Shown here one piece after another: positions 11,360-23,480 of a DNA stretch of 64,000 bases. The DNA comes from Gnetum montanum. Lineage: Eukaryota; Streptophyta; Gnetopsida; Gnetales; Gnetaceae. Made by a program: the position numbers and the translations under genes. Position 1 is the stretch's first letter; every line of letters starts with the position of its first letter. Location of the stretch: contig MNCI01021017.1 in NCBI GenBank assembly GCA_015680685.1, forward strand, positions 469,693 to 533,692, read 5' to 3'. Under the pieces are notes generated by a model. The model was not told the origin of the DNA. It searched no databases and was given only the letters and a program-made list of their open reading frames with translations.

Positions 11360-12516
11360 TGTTGATCTTTTAGTATGTCAAAACCTTAAGTAAATTAGAC
11401 AAAATAGAAAGTTTGTGGTGGATGATGATTTTGTAGGATATGAACTAGAACTCCATAATGAGACCTAAGAACTCAAGGAAATGAGATCTATAATGAAATG
11501 TCAAAATGAATACTACATGAACAAGATGAGAGCATGAACAAGAATGGAAAAAAATGAAGGCTACAAATCAATTGAAGATTCTTCAAGGACATGTAAGAAG
11601 GTAAATTGACAAGAAAAAACCTTAGAAGATAGAGCCCAAAAGTTGAGGAGATGTCTCTAAAAAATAATAGACATCTACATACAAAATTAGATGTCTCCCT
11701 ATATATGTTCCATTTTCTAGTAAGACATCTCTCTTGAAATAAAGCCAATCTTAGGTAGATGTCCCAAATTTGAAGTAGACATCCACACAAGCTATCTGGT
11801 AGACATTGCATGAATTGCAAGGAGTTTTTGAAAACTCCAACGCTATAAGAAGATGTCAAAATCTTGGAAATTATGCAAGCATTATTCATAAGAGATCAAT
11901 CATTATCAACCCTATGCACTTTTATTCTCTCTTCATTGTAATGTCATTTGCATGATTGTATTTTTTATTTAGCTTCAAGTATAAGGATTTGTAAATTTTG
12001 TTACATTCTTTCCTTGTTCTTTTCTCTCTTTTTTGAAGCCCTGTGGGGTTGATGTGCTTCTTGTAAGAAGGAATCCACATTGAGCTCATTTGCACCTTGC
12101 GGGGTCGAGTGATATTGTACCATAAAAACATTCCTAAGTGGAGCTCAATTTTGGAAAGCCTATGGGATAATCTTGCAAGGTTGAGTGGTATTGTAGTATC
12201 AAAACACTCCATAGCGGAGCTCAATTTTGTAAAGATTATGGGATCCTTAAAACCACATTTTGAGCTTGTTGAGACAATGCAAGGCTGAGTGGTTTCATAG
12301 TGAAAAAAAACTCTAGAGTGAAGCTCAAAGCTTGTATAGGGTGTGATGCCCTTCAAACCACTTTTTTAAGAAATAAAGTTAGAGGTATGCAAGGAATCTA
12401 TCCTCCAAGTATGGACTATCCAAGTTGGAGAACCGTGTAAATGTTGGTGTGTTTTTGTGGCTAGTTTAGTTTTAATTTGGGGAACTTATTCAACCCCTTT
12501 CTAAGCTGTTGATCCA
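11360..12516 (+). repeat. 3' LTR of the Copia-like element
   Basis: It starts TGTTGATCTTTTAGTATG and runs parallel to 6,829-8,030, including the AGATGTCT-type words at 11,640-11,800. The copies differ by many substitutions and small indels, so the insertion is old. The 3' edge is taken at CA 12,515-12,516. Confidence 0.75.
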
Positions 12517-12981
12517 TATTCAAATGATTAATTAACCTTGAGTGAGCCTATTTGACTACATAACCTCAATAGAGAAGTCCTTACAGTGGCTTGAATAGGT
12601 AGCAAAACCCTCAACTTAGAGACCATGGACATCATAGAGGTCTATCTAGTTAAAATCCTTATTAAAACCCATAATTATGAAAGAAAAATTCTAAAATTAA
12701 GTTTCTTACTAGAACCAAAAATAGCTCAAGACATCACAAAGGCCCTTGAGGATAACATTAAGGACTTCACTTGGTCATACAAAGATATTCCATGTCTTAA
12801 CCCATAATTGATGTAACACAATGTCATACTTAATCCTAGGGCCAACCCTATTAAACAAAAAGTTCATAAACTTAGACCACATCTAGCCCTAGAAGTTCAT
12901 TATAAGATCATGAAGCTTCACCAAGCTAGTTTCATCCAAGTAGTGAAATACACTAATTAGATCTCTAATAAGTGGTAGCCT
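12517..12981 (+). pseudogene. pol N-terminal region of element L (second piece)
   Basis: The frame resumes after the Copia-like element and matches A's pol at 59,070-59,500: near 12,625-12,805 it reads EPKIAQDITKALEDNIKDFTWSYKDIP, the conserved block before the RT domain of Tat-type elements (usually FAWSYEDMPG). It is cut at 12,981 by the 5' LTR of A; the five bases before that LTR are AGCCT. The rest of L's pol would lie beyond A, outside the window. Confidence 0.75.
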
Positions 12982-14398
12982 TGAAACACCACCTAGAAAA
13001 GTCATGTTGTAACATGTAAACCTTCAATAATCAACTTAAGGTAAGACTTCATTGTAATGTGAAGTTTGTGGTCCAAGAGTTGCAATCTTGAATACTTTAA
13101 CTTTTTGGAGCTAAAAATGCCTAACAAGTTGCTACTACCTCACTTCCTAAGTGGAAAAAGCAATGTCATATCTATGATTAGACTTGGGAAGGCCAAAATG
13201 CCTTGGGAACTACCAAATTTGGCACTTTCATGGGTTTTTGTGGGGGTGTAGCCTCAACTACATGGGAACCACCTATACCCAGCATTGGTGGTGTTAGGTT
13301 TTATATTCCCCAACAATTCCCAGCATAGTTATCACAAAACCCAATGTGGGAGTTACAAGGCCAACATTGAAGTTGTTGGGTTTTCCATTTTCCCAGCAAT
13401 GGCTAGTGTATTCATCACAGTTTCTAGTGGTGGAAACATGATCAATGTAGTAATCTTATATTTTTAGTAATCTTTACATGGCCATAGTAGTCATCAAAAT
13501 TCCCAATAAATTCCAACATTGCTAATGTAGCTCTCCAAGGCTAGTGTAGTTGAGGTGAAGCTAGCATAGTCACAAAAGTTCATTTACTATTTTTAGTATC
13601 TAGTGTGGTTTTGATGGCTCTAGGATGTCAAAACATATCATTAATGGTCAACTATGCATAGACTTATGGCCTGCACCACCTACAGACAACATCAATCTCA
13701 GTAATCATGGTAGAAAATGAAAGCCTAAATTCAGCAATTTCAAAGCCTATAAAAGATAAAATTGAATATTTCATTCATGTTTGGAACATTTTTTGTAACC
13801 ATACCATTGTAGTAACCTTGAGTATCTAAAACTAATTTCAACATTTTGCAAGACTTTTGGAGTAATTTGAAATCTACTTAAGTACCAAGGACTCTCACCA
13901 TAGTCCCATTGTTACAAAAGTCAACTACCACTGTATACACCATTTGTACCTATCAAAGTTGTAGATTCAAGTGAAAACCAAAAAGAGGATTTTGACGATT
14001 GGAGTTGCAAAGTACTTAGATCATGAATTTTGATTGCAAACTACAACCTACCAACCCTAAGAGGCTTCAAGATCCATTTCAAACAAGCTTCATATGCATT
14101 TAAGCACATAATCTATACTCTTTGAACTCTATACTTTAAGCATTGTTTGCTATTTTAATAAAGTTCATTAGTTCATTTGTAGTGCAGATTTTACTCCATG
14201 TTTAATTCTATGTTTCTTTTCTATTGAATCCATAATTTTATTTTTTCCATTTACATTCTATAAGTCCCCAAGTAATCAACTAGACTATCTAGGTTAACTT
14301 GAATCCTCTTTGTCAAAGGTCCTTGGGATTCAAGGTCAAAAACTATTTTTGCACTCGAGATCTTTGGTTTTCTTTAATGATTGAATTTTTCAGGTGCA
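12982..14398 (+). repeat. 5' LTR of element A
   Basis: It starts TGAAACACCACC and ends CAGGTGCA just before the primer site. The first 520 bases match 63,482-64,000 with substitutions and small indels. Words of the type GGCCAATGTAGTCATC and CCCAACATTG recur through 13,260-13,560. A TATA-like box lies at 13,748-13,755. Confidence 0.75.
13748..13755 (+). promoter_or_regulatory. TATA-like box in the A LTR
   Basis: TATAAAAG lies in the second half of the LTR, with about 640 bases of LTR after it. It is a likely promoter element; the transcription start cannot be placed from sequence. Confidence 0.4.
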
Positions 14399-14407
14399 AT
14401 AGTTTTT

Positions 14408-14425
14408 CTAGTGCTAGAAGGAGCT
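14408..14425 (+). promoter_or_regulatory. Primer binding site of element A
   Basis: CTAGTGCTAGAAGGAGCT follows the LTR after a short spacer. It matches the sites of C (TTGGCGCTAGAAGGAGGG) and B (TTGGTGCTAGAAGAAGGG) with substitutions, which shows that the three elements use the same primer type. I cannot assign the tRNA with certainty. Confidence 0.65.
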
Positions 14426-15236
14426 CCTCCATGCAAATTCTTAGCCCAAAAAATCTTTTCCAACTTGTTTTCAAAAACATTTTCCAACCTTTTCTAAATA
14501 TCATGTCTTTTACATTTTGAACTTAAAAAACATGCAAACATTTAATAAAAAACCAAAGTTGGTGTTCAAATCTCTACCCATAATACTTGATGTAGTTATG
14601 ATAGGTGATTTGGGTTTCTACTATACTTATACATTAGTTGCTATATTCCTTGAAGCCAACATAGCTTACATTAAAAACTTGCAAATTTTGGTCATTGGAA
14701 ACTATTTTTAAAGTCTAGGGGCTAGTGTAGGTCCATCAAAAAACCCAAATTCATACACTATTAAATTCTATGAAAATCATAGCATAGTCACTCCCAAGAC
14801 TCTAGCATAGTTTTGGGAAACCCAAAATTTTTGCATTTAAGTTCTCAAAATTACTGCACCTCCTTAGAGGAAAATATTCCTAGCTTGGTTTTGCCAAGAA
14901 AAAAACCCATTTTCCACCACCTACCTTAGTGTATTTGGCTGGACAATACAATGGTCTATTGCATACCCTCCAGCATAGACCTTGTTGGTGAATCTAATGT
15001 AGTTTCTACTTCCAACACATCTACAACATTCACATTTTTTATAGTGTAGTGCACATCACTACCAGTACAACCTACATTACACTTGTAGTTACAGTTCACA
15101 TTATTTTCTACCCATAATCCCTTTGCACCTTGAACAATTTCACTTACTAAAATTTTTATTTAAAATTAAATCAAATATAAAATTTATTAAACCAATTTTA
15201 AAACTAGTAAATATGTCATTTAGGCAATCAACCATC
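14426..15236 (+). other. 5' untranslated leader of element A
   Basis: No convincing coding frame is seen. AGCATAGTC/GACTATGC-type words occur (near 14,780-14,820 and 14,985), as they do in the leaders of B and C. It ends at the gag region, whose first codons line up with those of C. Confidence 0.5.
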
Positions 15237-16765
15237 TTGCCCCTCAACCTAATCAATATTGCATCTAACCAGGATGCTATGAAGGTCTATGATCCTAAAG
15301 ACCCTACCATGGTTGAGCATAGATAGTCACTTAGGCTAAGAGTACAGCACTCAAATTTTGTATTCATTGATGAAAATTATTATAACTTCATTTGTGCCAA
15401 GTTCTAAGTAGGCTTGATCATCCTATGAGTAGGGGCAAAGCTCAAACATGAATATGAACGTATTCACTACAATGGAAAGAAATACATTCCTTCTTTATAT
15501 GACAAGATCTCACTGTTTGACACCTATACATGCATTCTATCTCATCTAATCAAGATGGATGAGCAAGATAGAGAGTCAAGCTTGAAGGGTTAGCACAAGG
15601 AGAAAGATGAATTGAAGGTGAAGCCCAAACTAGAAAGTGTCTTAAGAATCCTATTCTAACAATTGGCTCCCCATGATACTATGCCCACCTTAGTCTCTTC
15701 TACCTCCTCGATGAAGTAAGTCCCTCAATCTTCATCACCTATCTATCCAACCATGTTTGAGGAAAAACCCATTATAGTAGTGCATCAAGTGCAATCAATG
15801 CCCCAAAACACACCTATTTTCTCATCCATATCAACTTCCACACAACCATGGTCAATTTGGTTGTCACCGGTATTCTTCACTAGCACTCACCCCTTTTCCA
15901 TACCAATGAGCCCCATGGTGGAATTCCAAGTGACCCAAGGATCACATATGCCCTTTGTATCCTTTTTTTCCTCAAGTACCTTCTCAAACCTCCTTTTGAT
16001 GTTTGGTCCCCCTATGACCATAATGACTCAACATCTCTCTTTGGTGTGATAACCCTTCGCAAGGCCATAGGCCTCTCAACTCACATCACAACCATTTGTA
16101 CAGATGTTGTAACCCACTAAGATGCCCTAAGGTCTAGATCAAACATTCCAAATTATCCAAGATCTTACGAAAGAGTTATGAGAGCTTAAGGTGTCCATAA
16201 CCTAGATGGTAAAGATCCTAGACTTCCATTAAGATGATCCAATCAATCCTATGATCCCATAGATAACTATTCCATCAAGATCCCCATACCTCAATTCATC
16301 AAGTACAATGATGAGGGTGATCCTAACGCACACCTTATTACATTTTTTTAAGTATTTTTTGTTGTAAGCCTAGTTGCATACTATAATGTGAATATTCCAT
16401 ATGTCCCTAATGGGGAAGGCTCTAGACTGGTACTTTGCATTACCAAGAGTATCTCTATCCTTGCTTGAGGACTTGATATCATAATTTCTTAACTATTTCA
16501 AGTATAACTTAAAATCCAATATGAATCTTCACTAACTAATGAAGGTCATGTAGAGACTCCTTGAGCTCATTCAAAAATTTATACAATGATGGAATTCTTT
16601 TCTTAATGAGATTCCTAAACCAATATTCAAAACCCACCTTCTCACCTTCAAGGGGATAGTTAATGATTTTATTAAGTCCAACCTCTACTACCTAAACTTG
16701 TGGTGACTTAGGCAGGCCTTTTCTCAAACAAAGAACATAAAGGATGGTATGAAGGCTTAATAGAA
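15237..16765 (+). pseudogene. Ty3/gypsy gag, element A (decayed, internally deleted)
   Basis: It aligns with the gag of C from the first codons (LNLINIAS here, MNLVNTTA in C; the ATG is lost). SLRL and YNFICAK follow near 15,330-15,405, and the gag core LDWYFALPRVSLSLLED lies near 16,425-16,475. The Tat-type gag forms the virus-like particle. The frame has many TAG/TGA/TAA stops. Near 16,765 the sequence jumps from the gag core into the middle of the protease, missing about 1.8 kb present in C, including the zinc knuckle and the protease active site. Confidence 0.7.
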
Positions 16766-16908
16766 CACATGAAATATACTTTAACTTCTACTCTTAAATT
16801 CTGTAATGGATCTTGGGTGGTAGTAAAAGGCTCAATTTCTTTACAATTTTTGGTAAGGGAATAATTCCCCATGACAACCAACTCATTGATGATGGAAGAG
16901 ATACTAGG
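16766..16908 (+). pseudogene. Protease, left piece (element A)
   Basis: It reads LKFCNGSWVVVKGSI and so on to EEIL, matching C at 32,986-33,105. The reading is cut in the middle of the conserved PGFxLILGRP block by element B and continues at 26,245. The active-site segment is already lost by the deletion at 16,765. Confidence 0.7.
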
Positions 16909-18546
16909 TGAAACACCACCAAATTTGGGTTACAACATCTTGACTACAAATTTACCTAAGTGTTAGCATGAGGCCACTTTCTAAAAATTTTTCTCTAAGT
17001 GTTGGGACTACGCTCTCCACTATCCCAAAGCATAGTTAGCAAGGTGAAGAGCATATTTAGCTCCAAAAAATTGATTTTTTTGCAATTTTTCCTAAGTTTC
17101 ATCATGAAGCAAGAAGCTACAAATTTTTCTAAGTATTGGGACTATGCTCTCTGCTGCCTCAGAGTGTAGTTAGCTTAGTAGAGAGTGTAGCCAACACAAA
17201 ATGCTAGTTTTGTAAATTTTTCTAAGTGTCAAGCCAACTATTGAAAAATTTTCTAAGTGCTAAGACTACGCTCTCCATTGCCCCGAAGCATAATCTAGCA
17301 TAGTCAATAGGAAGTTAGTTTCTGCTAAAATTTTGTTAAGTGTTGGACTACACTCTCCCCCAGTTTAGAGCATATTCAAGCATAGTTAGCCAGAACAACC
17401 TCCAAAGGCCTCCATAATGTAGCACTAGCATTCACCTCAACTCCAACACACCTTTGGCAAGCAACATGCATCCTTTTGTACCCCCCTTTGTCCCCAAATT
17501 GTAACTACGCTTAACCCCACTCCAGATAGTGGATAGCATAGTACCAAAGCATAGTCTCCAAAGTTGCATTTGTGCATTTTTTTATGTACATTGTGGCCTT
17601 TTCAACACATGAACATGTATTTGGTAGCATAGTCATAGTCTTGCAATCTCACAGAGTCTGTCAAAGTGCAACACAACACAACATCACTTGCCTTAGTGGA
17701 GAGCGTAGTTGGGTGACAGTGTAGTCCCAACCATTTCACTACCACATGGAAATCTCTCCACACTTCATGAAAATCCTAACCCTATAAATACCCCATGTCA
17801 TCTACATTTTAGGGATGGAAAAATTTCTTTAGTAGTTGGCATTTTCACATTGAGCATTTTGGCATTTTTGGGTAAATGAAGATCCAAAGGAATACTAGCA
17901 CACCAAAGAGAGGTAGAGTTGCAAATGGCATAGCCCCACCATAGCCTAGTAGAACACCATAGCCCATGGCACACCATGGTAGCTAACTCAGCAGGCATGG
18001 ACACCACGAAAAGTGCCAAGCTTCATGACTAGACACCTCTGAGATTATGACTATGCTCTCCACTATGCCTATTATACACTGCATACCTTCTCATCTCTTT
18101 TGGAGTTAACTATGTTCAACCCAATTTGGGGTGGTGTTTCATTTCTCTCTCTTGTATTTTTTATGATTTCTTTACATTTTTCACTATTTTGAATCCATAG
18201 TCACATTACACCTACACTTGGGTAGCAATCTCCATGATTTAACACCCTCATTTTCACTGAAACCCTTGACTACAGTTTCCTTGTCAGGAAACTGTGACTA
18301 CGCTCTACATTGTTAACACTATTGACACCATCAACACCACTAACATTGTCAACACCATTAACACTATGAACACCATGTGAACACTTAGCATCATTTGGCA
18401 TTGCATTTGGTAAGTCCCTATTTCATCAACAAGACCATCTAGGGCACCCCATCTCTACTTCTAGTAGGCCCTTGTGCATATGTGAGGTTAGGCTATGCAC
18501 TCATTGACTCTTGGTGTCTCAACCATCAATGTTTTCAATCATTATA
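16909..18546 (+). repeat. 5' LTR of element B
   Basis: It starts TGAAACACCACCAAATTTGG and ends at 18,546 (ATTATA, against ATTACA in the 3' copy). It holds many copies of ACTACGCTCTCC and its reverse complement GGAGAGCGTAGT, for example near 17,010, 17,145, 17,260, 17,350, 17,697 and 18,048. The first 12 bases equal the start of the A LTR, so A and B share their LTR terminus. Confidence 0.85.
17783..17790 (+). promoter_or_regulatory. TATA box, B 5' LTR
   Basis: TATAAATA is followed by CCCC. The same box is at 25,439-25,446 in the 3' LTR, where the following C run has grown to 33. Confidence 0.6.
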
Positions 18547-18550
18547 TTTT

Positions 18551-18568
18551 TTGGTGCTAGAAGAAGGG
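18551..18568 (+). promoter_or_regulatory. Primer binding site of element B
   Basis: TTGGTGCTAGAAGAAGGG lies a few bases after the 5' LTR and aligns with the C site at 28,995 with two differences. Confidence 0.7.
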
Positions 18569-18942
18569 TCAAATCACTTTTTTAAACTCCATTTTGGTTG
18601 TCTTGCATGATCTCCACATCATAGTTGTCTATCAATTTAGTGATGTAGAGTGGACCCTGTAGTTAGTCCTCCCAAGACCCCGTGTAGCAACCCAAATCAT
18701 GCTTCTCTCTACTATTTTTCTAACTCTCTATTCTCTTATCATAGATAGCATAGTTGGTGGAGAGCATAGTTTCCTCTTAGCATAGAGAGCATATCTCCAT
18801 AGTTAGTCATTTTTATATAGTTTCCATAGTTAGTCATTTTTCTACAATTTCCATACTTAGTCATTATTTTGTAGTTTCTAGACTTAGCCATTTTTGCAAT
18901 TAGAAACCAACAACTCTTGCTTTCATGTGTGAATCTACAAAC
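18569..18942 (+). other. 5' leader of element B
   Basis: Non-coding, with GGAGAGCATAGT words and three copies of a CATAGTTAGTCATTTTT-type unit near 18,790-18,895. It ends at the gag ATG. Confidence 0.5.
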
Positions 18943-20935
18943 ATGAATCCATATCAGCCTTCAACATTGGTGTCCAATGCACTTGACACCTTCACCATCT
19001 AGATAGAGGATGCCATGCTTAGCAATGAATAATAAAACTTCCTATGTGTAAAGATCCAAGCAAGGTTGCCCATAGATCTCCTTGACATGGAGGCAGAACA
19101 AGACTTTGAACTAATCCACTAGGACAAACGAGAGTATATCCCTTCCTCATTTAACATCATCCCACTAACAGAGTTCCACCACCATTTTTTGTCCTCATCC
19201 AAGCAAACGAGCATAATATAGGAACAAACTATGAGGTAGCCTTATAGGAGGAAGAAGATGAGCTCATAGCCTACTCTGAACACAAGAGCCCCTTCCACAC
19301 CATCTTCCAACAACCACTTCCTAATTAGGCCCCTCCTCAGTTTAGTTTACCTATCCTCCCCAATATGGTTATAACACCAGCATCACCTTCCCACTCCGTC
19401 AGGCTTAGGTTGATGCCTTTCCTAGCAATGCATCAAATGCATTATGATGCAATAGCCCCTTTCCACCTTCCCTTCGTAGCATCAGCTCAACCTTCTTAGC
19501 CATCTTTGCCAGCGAAAATTACACCTATCCAATCCTATGTTCATGTAAGGGCCATCTCCAAACCCCAAATGACTTAGGCACCCTATGTTCTACCTATTTT
19601 GTCAGTGCCCTTGGTGTCAACCCAATCCATGCATGCATGGATTGCCCTAGTCACCATGCCCATGGCATAGCCAACACATCAACCACACCATGTGGCTATG
19701 TAACCAGTAATCCAACTCTAGGCCATACAACCACCACAACAAATAACATAGCCAATGCAACCAGTTGGTGCATCTCAAAACTTGGATCAAGCATTTTAGT
19801 TGATCAAAAGTTTGATGGAGGAGGTGAGGTGCCTCAAAGCTACTTCCTCTAAAATCGTCAAGGTGGTGGAATTCTACTAGGATGACTCCATAAGTCCTAT
19901 GATCCCACCCCTAACTCTACCAACTAGGGCCCTACTACCTCAACTCACCAAGAACAATGCTGAAGGAGACCCCAATGTGCACTTGGTCATATTTAGGTTT
20001 GAGTGCTTACTGCTATAAGCTTGGCCACACCATCATGCATGTCTTTGCCATGTCACTAACTGGAACTGCCTTAGACTGGTACCAGGCACTACCCATAGGT
20101 TCCATTTCCTCTCTAGAAGATCTCTTAAGCTATTTCATGACACACTTCAATTACAACTTGAAGCCTAAAGTAACTTTGAATTAGATAATGTATATTAAGC
20201 AAGGGCCCCTAAACCCTATGCAAAAATTTATCCAGTGATGGATTGCCTCATTGAATGAGATATGAAAGTCAATCACTAAGACCCACCTCTTGGCCATATT
20301 TAAGGATGTAGTTAATGACTTAATCAAGTTAAAACTATACTACTTGGCCCTAAAGTCTCTGAGTCAAGCCTTTGCTCAAATGAAGGGCATAGAGGATGCA
20401 ACACAAGCTAGCAAGGACCTCGCCTATCTAGCCTACAAAGACTAGCATGCAAAGAAGCAAAATGCAATAGTGGAAATGGTAGCTACACTTGCTAAGGAAA
20501 CCAACTAAGGCCTAATGGCTAAGTAGCCTAAATCCCCAGCACACAAAGTTGCCAACTTTGGCATCCATGCAACCAACCCACCTACATTGAAAGGGGCCAT
20601 AGTGCAAGCAGCGTCAAGGCCCATCTATGAGTGCAAAGATCACTCAAAGTATAGCCATTGCCATTGAAACCCTTAGAGCTACTAGATCAATAGTTGAAAG
20701 TCAAACAAATCCAACATAAGCAAGTGTCTAAGGATGCCAGCCAAAGGCACAATAGGTACTATGATTTGTTAAGGAATCCTACCTCAGCAGCACCAAACAA
20801 GCTCCCAATCCCATAGCATTTCAGACTTGACCAATTCTATCATTATCACTAGTTTTCTGGACATAGCATGGACTTCTATCAGGCTTTGCAAGATGATTTG
20901 CAAAGGATGATAAATAGGGGAAAACTAGTGCTTAG
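18943..20935 (+). pseudogene. Ty3/gypsy gag, element B (decayed)
   Basis: The ATG at 18,943 opens MNPYQPSTLVSNALDTFTI before a TAG. The gag core TALDWYQALPIGSISSLEDLL lies near 20,060-20,130 and YNLKPKVTL near 20,150. The zinc knuckle of C (C-x2-H-x4-H-x4-C type) is present near 20,830-20,875 but reads YHYH, stop, FSGHSMDFY, so both cysteines have become Tyr. That is one G-to-A change each, in keeping with deamination. Downstream is LQDDLQRMINRGKLV, equal in position to the end of gag in C. Confidence 0.75.
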
Positions 20936-21604
20936 GTCCCAAAACCAATCCATGAATGTGAACAATGTTGGCTATGTCATAAATACCATCAAAGTGTATG
21001 GAAAGTCAGAACCAATGCAATAGCCTTTCGTGGTCCAAATGCCTTTTAGCAATGCAAGGGTTCCCTTGGCCTCCATGATTTTGGGGCCCTCCTTTGTTGT
21101 TAGAGTGCCACCTTGGGCCCCCACAACATCCATCATGGTCAAGGTCCCATAGCATGACACAACAACAACTGCTCAGTAGCCATTTGTCATTAGGATGCCA
21201 CAATGTGTTGGTCCCTCACCTACCAAAAGCTCGATAGTGGATAACATATTGGCCCCTTCTCATCCAAGGGTTGACCACACCAGCAACATGGGTAGACCCA
21301 CTAGATAGAAATGCAAGAGGCCCAAAAAATTCCTTGTAGGTGAAACAACTAGGAAACAACAAGACCAAAGAGTGCTTCATCTGCCAAAGCTAGTCCTTGT
21401 CCTTGCAATCCCTATGATCAAATCAAAGGACACAACTAGAAAACCATAACTAGGCACTGAGGCCCCCAAACAAGCCAAGCAATCCAAGCCCAAGTTCCCT
21501 TCATGAGAGATCCATCTCTCAGGCCGCATGAAGGAGGTTAAGGCCAACATAACGACCAATGGCAAGGACTTCATAGACGCATTAGCCTAGGCTAAACAAG
21601 TGCT

Positions 21605-22376
21605 CAAGTAGAAAAATACAACATTAATCTTGTATGACTTCGTCATGACCTCATCTACCCACTAGGAAGCACTGGTGTAGATGTTGGCCTCAATTCCTAT
21701 TATAGAATACATCTGTATAAATGAGAACATGATCCATGCAGTGATGTTGCCCCTAGCACCACAAGGATTAGGTTCAACATCCCTAGCATTTCATGATGAG
21801 GCAAACAAGGTCAACCCTAAATGAAGGGAGGTCATCACAGCTCCAATGTTTATCACCGTATGCATTGGATAATGCATGATTTACAGGATGCACATTGATG
21901 ATTGTGTAGCAACAAACATAATACCATACACCATCATTGACAATCTAGGCCTCACAGATCAAATCAAGCTAACAAAACCTACATGTATAAAATCCTTTAA
22001 TGGATCATGTGTCACTATCAAGGGCATGATAAACATAGCCTTCATGATAGGGGAGCAACTCCCCACCACTACAGAATTCACCATCATAGAGGAAATGTCT
22101 AGCTCTAACCAGATACTGGGTAGGTTGTGGCTAGCCCAGCTATGGGCCATCTCTTCCCCAATTCACCAAGAGATCCATCTCCCATATAGAGCTGGCAAAG
22201 TTGTCATCCATGATGATGAAACTATCCCTTTGGCCATCCATAAGATAGACATGGAGCAAGGGTCAATAGTTGAATTTCCTAATGATGCACCTACGGCAAA
22301 CAATGCCACACATAAGGCTAACACACCCAAACAAGTGGTGCATCCTAGGCTTTACATGTTCCCTAATCCACACTAG
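21605..22376 (+). pseudogene. Ty3/gypsy aspartic protease, element B
   Basis: The longest clean stretch (21,876-22,376, 166 codons) covers most of the retropepsin: HIDDCVATNIIPY at the active site, then the flap region and QILGRLWLAQLWAISSPIHQEI. C has HVDDGAARNMVPY at the same place, so the essential DGA has become DCV and the enzyme would be inactive. The stretch 21,605-21,870 matches the pre-protease part of C (TSLALYDFV-type text) with stops. It ends in LYMFPNPH. Confidence 0.8.
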
Positions 22377-22660
22377 ATTAGGAAGCCACTAATCAGGAAG
22401 CCACTATGTGGCCAAGGTATCCCCTTAGCCTAAAACATGCTAGCTTCCTACCTACCCTTTGCTGCTATGCAACATGCATTTTTTACTTTTTCTTGTATTA
22501 TATTTGTTTACACATTTACATTTAGCTTGCTTTCTTAGCTTATACATTGTTTTACTTTTTTTATGCACTTATTTGCTTTGTTTAAAATATTATCCACTTA
22601 GCTTACACATTTAGATTATTGCATGAAAAACATTAAAACCCATAAAATATCATAAGTGCC
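22377..22660 (+). other. Spacer after B protease
   Basis: T-rich non-coding sequence with repeated TTTAGCTTGC/CTTACACATT pieces. It resembles 33,960-34,080 in C and 26,700-26,800 in A, both AT-rich stretches beside the tandem repeats. No frame is recognised. Confidence 0.4.
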
Positions 22661-23480
22661 ATAATTATAGAAAAGAGAGTTAGCGATACATGACCCACCA
22701 TGGCCTTCAAGTAGTAATGCACAACCCACCACAGCCTTAAATTGGAAATGCACATCCCACCATGGCCTTAAACAAGCAACGTCATCATCACGGTCCACCA
22801 CGACCTTAAATTGGCAATGTATAGTCGGCCATGGCCTTAAACTAGCAACACATGACTCAAAATGGCCTTAAATGAGTAGTCTACGTAGCCTATTATGGCC
22901 TTAAACTAGCATCTATAGTCAAGAATGACCTAAAACTATCATCGCAGCCTGAAATGGCCTTAAACTAGCAACACATGGGATCTAGAATAGCCTTAAACTA
23001 TCGTTGTGGCCCAGAATGGTCCAAAACTATCACTCTTTGCATTGCTTTCCCTTTGTGCATTAAAAAAAGTGCCACTTAATGTTATTTTTCTAGTTGATTG
23101 TGTAGGATTTTGTAAGAACATAGTATATCTATGCCTAGCATGTAGTGCCCCACATCAATGCAACAAGGTAAGCACTCATCCACCATGACACTTAAATTGT
23201 CATAACAGCCCACTATGACTATAAACTAGCATAGCCCATCCACCATGATGCTAAAACTATAACACATGTCTACCATGATGCTAAAACTAGCACAACATTT
23301 ATCTGCCACAACACTAAAACTAGCACAACTCAACCTTGGGTCATGACGTTAAACTAGCATAGCAACTCATTCCCTATGATATTAGACTAGCACATAGTAG
23401 TCTACTAGGACTATAAACTAGCACAAAAAAATCTACTAGGATCTTAAACTAGGTCCATGGTTTGCTAGGACCTTAAATTA
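22661..23480 (+). repeat. Diverged tandem repeat, ATGGCCTTAAACTA units (element B)
   Basis: About two dozen imperfect units of roughly 28-35 bases. The core is CAxxATGGCCTTAAACTAGCA, drifting into ATGATGCTAAAACTAGCA and TAGGACTATAAACTAGCAC toward the right. The same core is found after the protease in C (33,609-33,957) and A (26,920-27,060). It is not translated in any consistent frame. Confidence 0.75.

Larger units (their letters stand above)
6829..12516 (+). mobile_element. Copia-like non-autonomous LTR retrotransposon inserted in pol of L
   Basis: Two related LTRs (6,829-about 8,030 and 11,360-about 12,516) flank a 3.3-kb interior with a tRNA-Met-type primer site, a Copia gag and a purine-rich tract before the 3' LTR. 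No protease, integrase, RT or RNase H sequence is recognisable between the gag and the 3' LTR, so it would need proteins from another element. The host frame of L resumes right after it. A target duplication is not certain: GTCAA before the 5' LTR and TTCAA at 12,519-12,523 differ at one base and would move the 3' end by two bases. Confidence 0.8.

Noticed and set aside
11488-12356. Minus-strand open frames of 133 and 144 codons
   Set aside because: They lie in the Copia-like 3' LTR against its direction, are not kept in the 5' LTR and resemble no protein.
17798-18019. Minus-strand frame repeated at 25,483-25,734
   Set aside because: It occurs twice only because it lies in both B LTRs; no start or codon pattern supports expression.
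22661-23480. Possible CRISPR-like or satellite array
   Set aside because: Units are direct repeats without unique spacers of fixed size, and the same repeat sits inside retrotransposons at a fixed place; this is plant DNA.
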